From positions 21,326-85,325 of the forward strand of contig CAMDZW010000011.1 in assembly GCA_945911015.1 (NCBI GenBank): a stretch of 64,000 bases of DNA. Reading direction: 5' to 3'. The DNA comes from an uncultured Propionibacteriaceae bacterium. Lineage in GTDB: Bacteria > Actinomycetota > Actinomycetes > Propionibacteriales > Propionibacteriaceae. This document shows, one piece after another, positions 62,920 to 64,000 of the stretch. The position numbers were made by a program, and so were the translations under genes. The notes under the pieces are model-generated. The model saw only the letters and a program-made list of their open reading frames with translations. It was not told where the DNA came from and did no database searches. Each line of letters begins with the position of its first letter. Position 1 is the first letter of the stretch.

Positions 62920-64000
62920 GTGACCACACCACCTCCGGCCCCCATGCTGCGCCGTCTGCGCGCGCGCATGATCGTCGTGGTGGGGGTGGTACTAGGTCTG
63001 CTGCTCGCCGCGGCCGGCGCGTCCACGCTGGCGAAGGGCCCGGTCCAGGAGGCAGTGGCTGCCGATCCGCCGCGCCTGGTCGTGACCTGGGGAGCGGCTC
63101 AGTTCACGATCGCTGATCCGCCGGCCGTGGCCGGTCGTACGATCCGCAACCTGGTGCACACCAGCGTCGGTGGGTCCGGAGTCCGGATCTCGCTGTCCAA
63201 TGCGTACGGGTCCCGCCCGGTGACCTTCGATGCGGTGCGTGTGGCGCTGGCCGCCGCCGGAGCTGCGGTGGTGCCCGGCAGCAGCCATCGGCTGAGCTTC
63301 AACGACCGGACCTCGGTGACGATCCCGGCCGGACAGAAGGTGCTGAGCGATCCGCTCGACTGGGAGCTGCCGGCCGATGCGACCCTGGCCATCAGTGTCC
63401 ACGTGGTCAACGACCCCGGTGTGGTCACCGGGCACCGGTTGGCGATGCAGACCTCGTACCTGTCCGATCCCGGAGATGCCACGGACAATCAGAACGGCGC
63501 TGCCTTCACCACCACCGTTGCGAACTGGCACTGGGTCGAGGCAGTGCTCGTTGAAGCGCAGGACGGCATGTCCACGGTCGTCTTCCTTGGTGACTCGATC
63601 ACCGACGGGCACTCATCGACACCCGGAGAGAACCAGCGGTGGCCCGACCAGTTCGCCGAACGGATCGCAACCACCCCGTACGGGCAGCAGTACGCGATCC
63701 TGAACAAGGGGATCTCGGCCAACAAGGTGCTCGCCAACGGGACCGGTGAGTCGATGCTGCGCCGTTTCGACCGCGACGTGCTGGATCAGCCCGGAGTCGG
63801 CACCGTGGTGATCCTGGCCGGGATCAACGACATCCTCTTCGACGAGGCCACCAAGCCGGCACACCTCATCAAGGCCTACCGCGCGCTGATCCAACGCGCA
63901 CACGACCGCGGCATCTGCATCGTCGCATCGACGCTCACCCCGTTCGGACAGAGCAACCGGTGGACCCCCGCCCGCGAAAAGGTGCGGGCCGCGGTCAACG
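62920..64000 (+). CDS. Secreted SGNH/GDSL hydrolase, 3' end cut by window edge
   Basis: An open frame of 360 codons runs from GTG 62920 to the window end. Residues 10-45 form a signal peptide or anchor (RMIVVVGVVLGLLLAAAGAS). A beta-sandwich N-terminal domain follows (WGAAQFTIADPPAVAGRTIR, GGSGVRISLSNAYG). Then comes the SGNH domain with block I VVFLGDSITDGHS (nucleophile Ser), NKGISANKVL (block II Gly) and ILAGINDILF (block III Asn). The order matches actinobacterial extracellular GDSL esterases that often deacetylate plant or glycan substrates. The catalytic His lies beyond the window. Confidence 0.85.
   Translation, partial: MTTPPPAPMLRRLRARMIVVVGVVLGLLLAAAGASTLAKGPVQEAVAADPPRLVVTWGAAQFTIADPPAVAGRTIRNLVHTSVGGSGVRISLSNAYGSRPVTFDAVRVALAAAGAAVVPGSSHRLSFNDRTSVTIPAGQKVLSDPLDWELPADATLAISVHVVNDPGVVTGHRLAMQTSYLSDPGDATDNQNGAAFTTTVANWHWVEAVLVEAQDGMSTVVFLGDSITDGHSSTPGENQRWPDQFAERIATTPYGQQYAILNKGISANKVLANGTGESMLRRFDRDVLDQPGVGTVVILAGINDILFDEATKPAHLIKAYRALIQRAHDRGICIVASTLTPFGQSNRWTPAREKVRAAVN

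Overview
The window is high-GC DNA with short intergenic gaps, many GTG starts, the dnaK-grpE-dnaJ-hspR order, HAIR operators (HspR binding sites) and actinobacterial families such as DUF3151 and class E sortase. This indicates an actinomycete, most likely in or near Propionibacteriaceae, but the genus cannot be fixed by eye. Most of the window is an old actinobacterial core neighbourhood (purB/purD, purA-DUF3151-fba, SpoU methyltransferase, pyrE, clpB, dnaK operon), interrupted by accessory blocks.

Layout. 1-5551 (minus): purD-purB, then a GH88/GH105-like unsaturated glycuronyl hydrolase, a DsbA/FrnE-like protein and a short-chain dehydrogenase cut by the window edge. 5597-9038 (plus): COG0523 GTPase, methyltransferase, LemA and a DUF3137-like protein. 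9041-13347: SGNH hydrolase, a frameshifted TetR regulator, an internally deleted PEP-utilising protein and an ABC-F ATPase. 13360-14400: two lower-GC genes of unknown function, one frameshifted. 14643-18828: Gfo/Idh/MocA oxidoreductase, LacI regulator and an orphan solute-binding lipoprotein with a recognisable promoter and operator. 19156-22111: two ISL3-family elements and a 129-bp IS fragment between perfect 8-bp target duplications. 22126-36881: purA to the pyrE/sortase region plus small membrane proteins. 36883-42638: clpB, a nucleoside hydrolase, and an accessory clpP pair beside a ClgR/PopR-like regulator. 42736-52710: polysaccharide block (sulfatase, beta-helix protein, PL8 lyase, solute-binding lipoprotein, GntR-LacI hybrid regulator). 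52761-57720: EreA-like enzyme, ABC exporter, two-component system and a sulfatase remnant. 57685-61808: hspR, dnaJ, grpE, dnaK. 61994-64000: methyltransferase and a secreted SGNH hydrolase cut by the window edge.

How the parts fit. HspR, encoded last in the dnaK operon, very probably represses both dnaK and clpB: both promoters have the same layout, with HAIR dyads exactly 54 bp apart around matching -35/-10 elements. The accessory clpP locus pairs a subunit with an intact Ser-His-Asp triad with a subunit whose Ser and Asp are replaced. The adjacent ClgR/PopR-like regulator ends in Ala-Ala, and the same dyad lies upstream of clpP and of the regulator. The sulfatase, lyase, glycuronyl hydrolase and solute-binding genes suggest use of uronate-containing, possibly sulfated, polysaccharide, but no sugar permease is present. 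Many genes have a TANNNT -10 element 6-8 nt before the start codon, so leaderless mRNAs look common.
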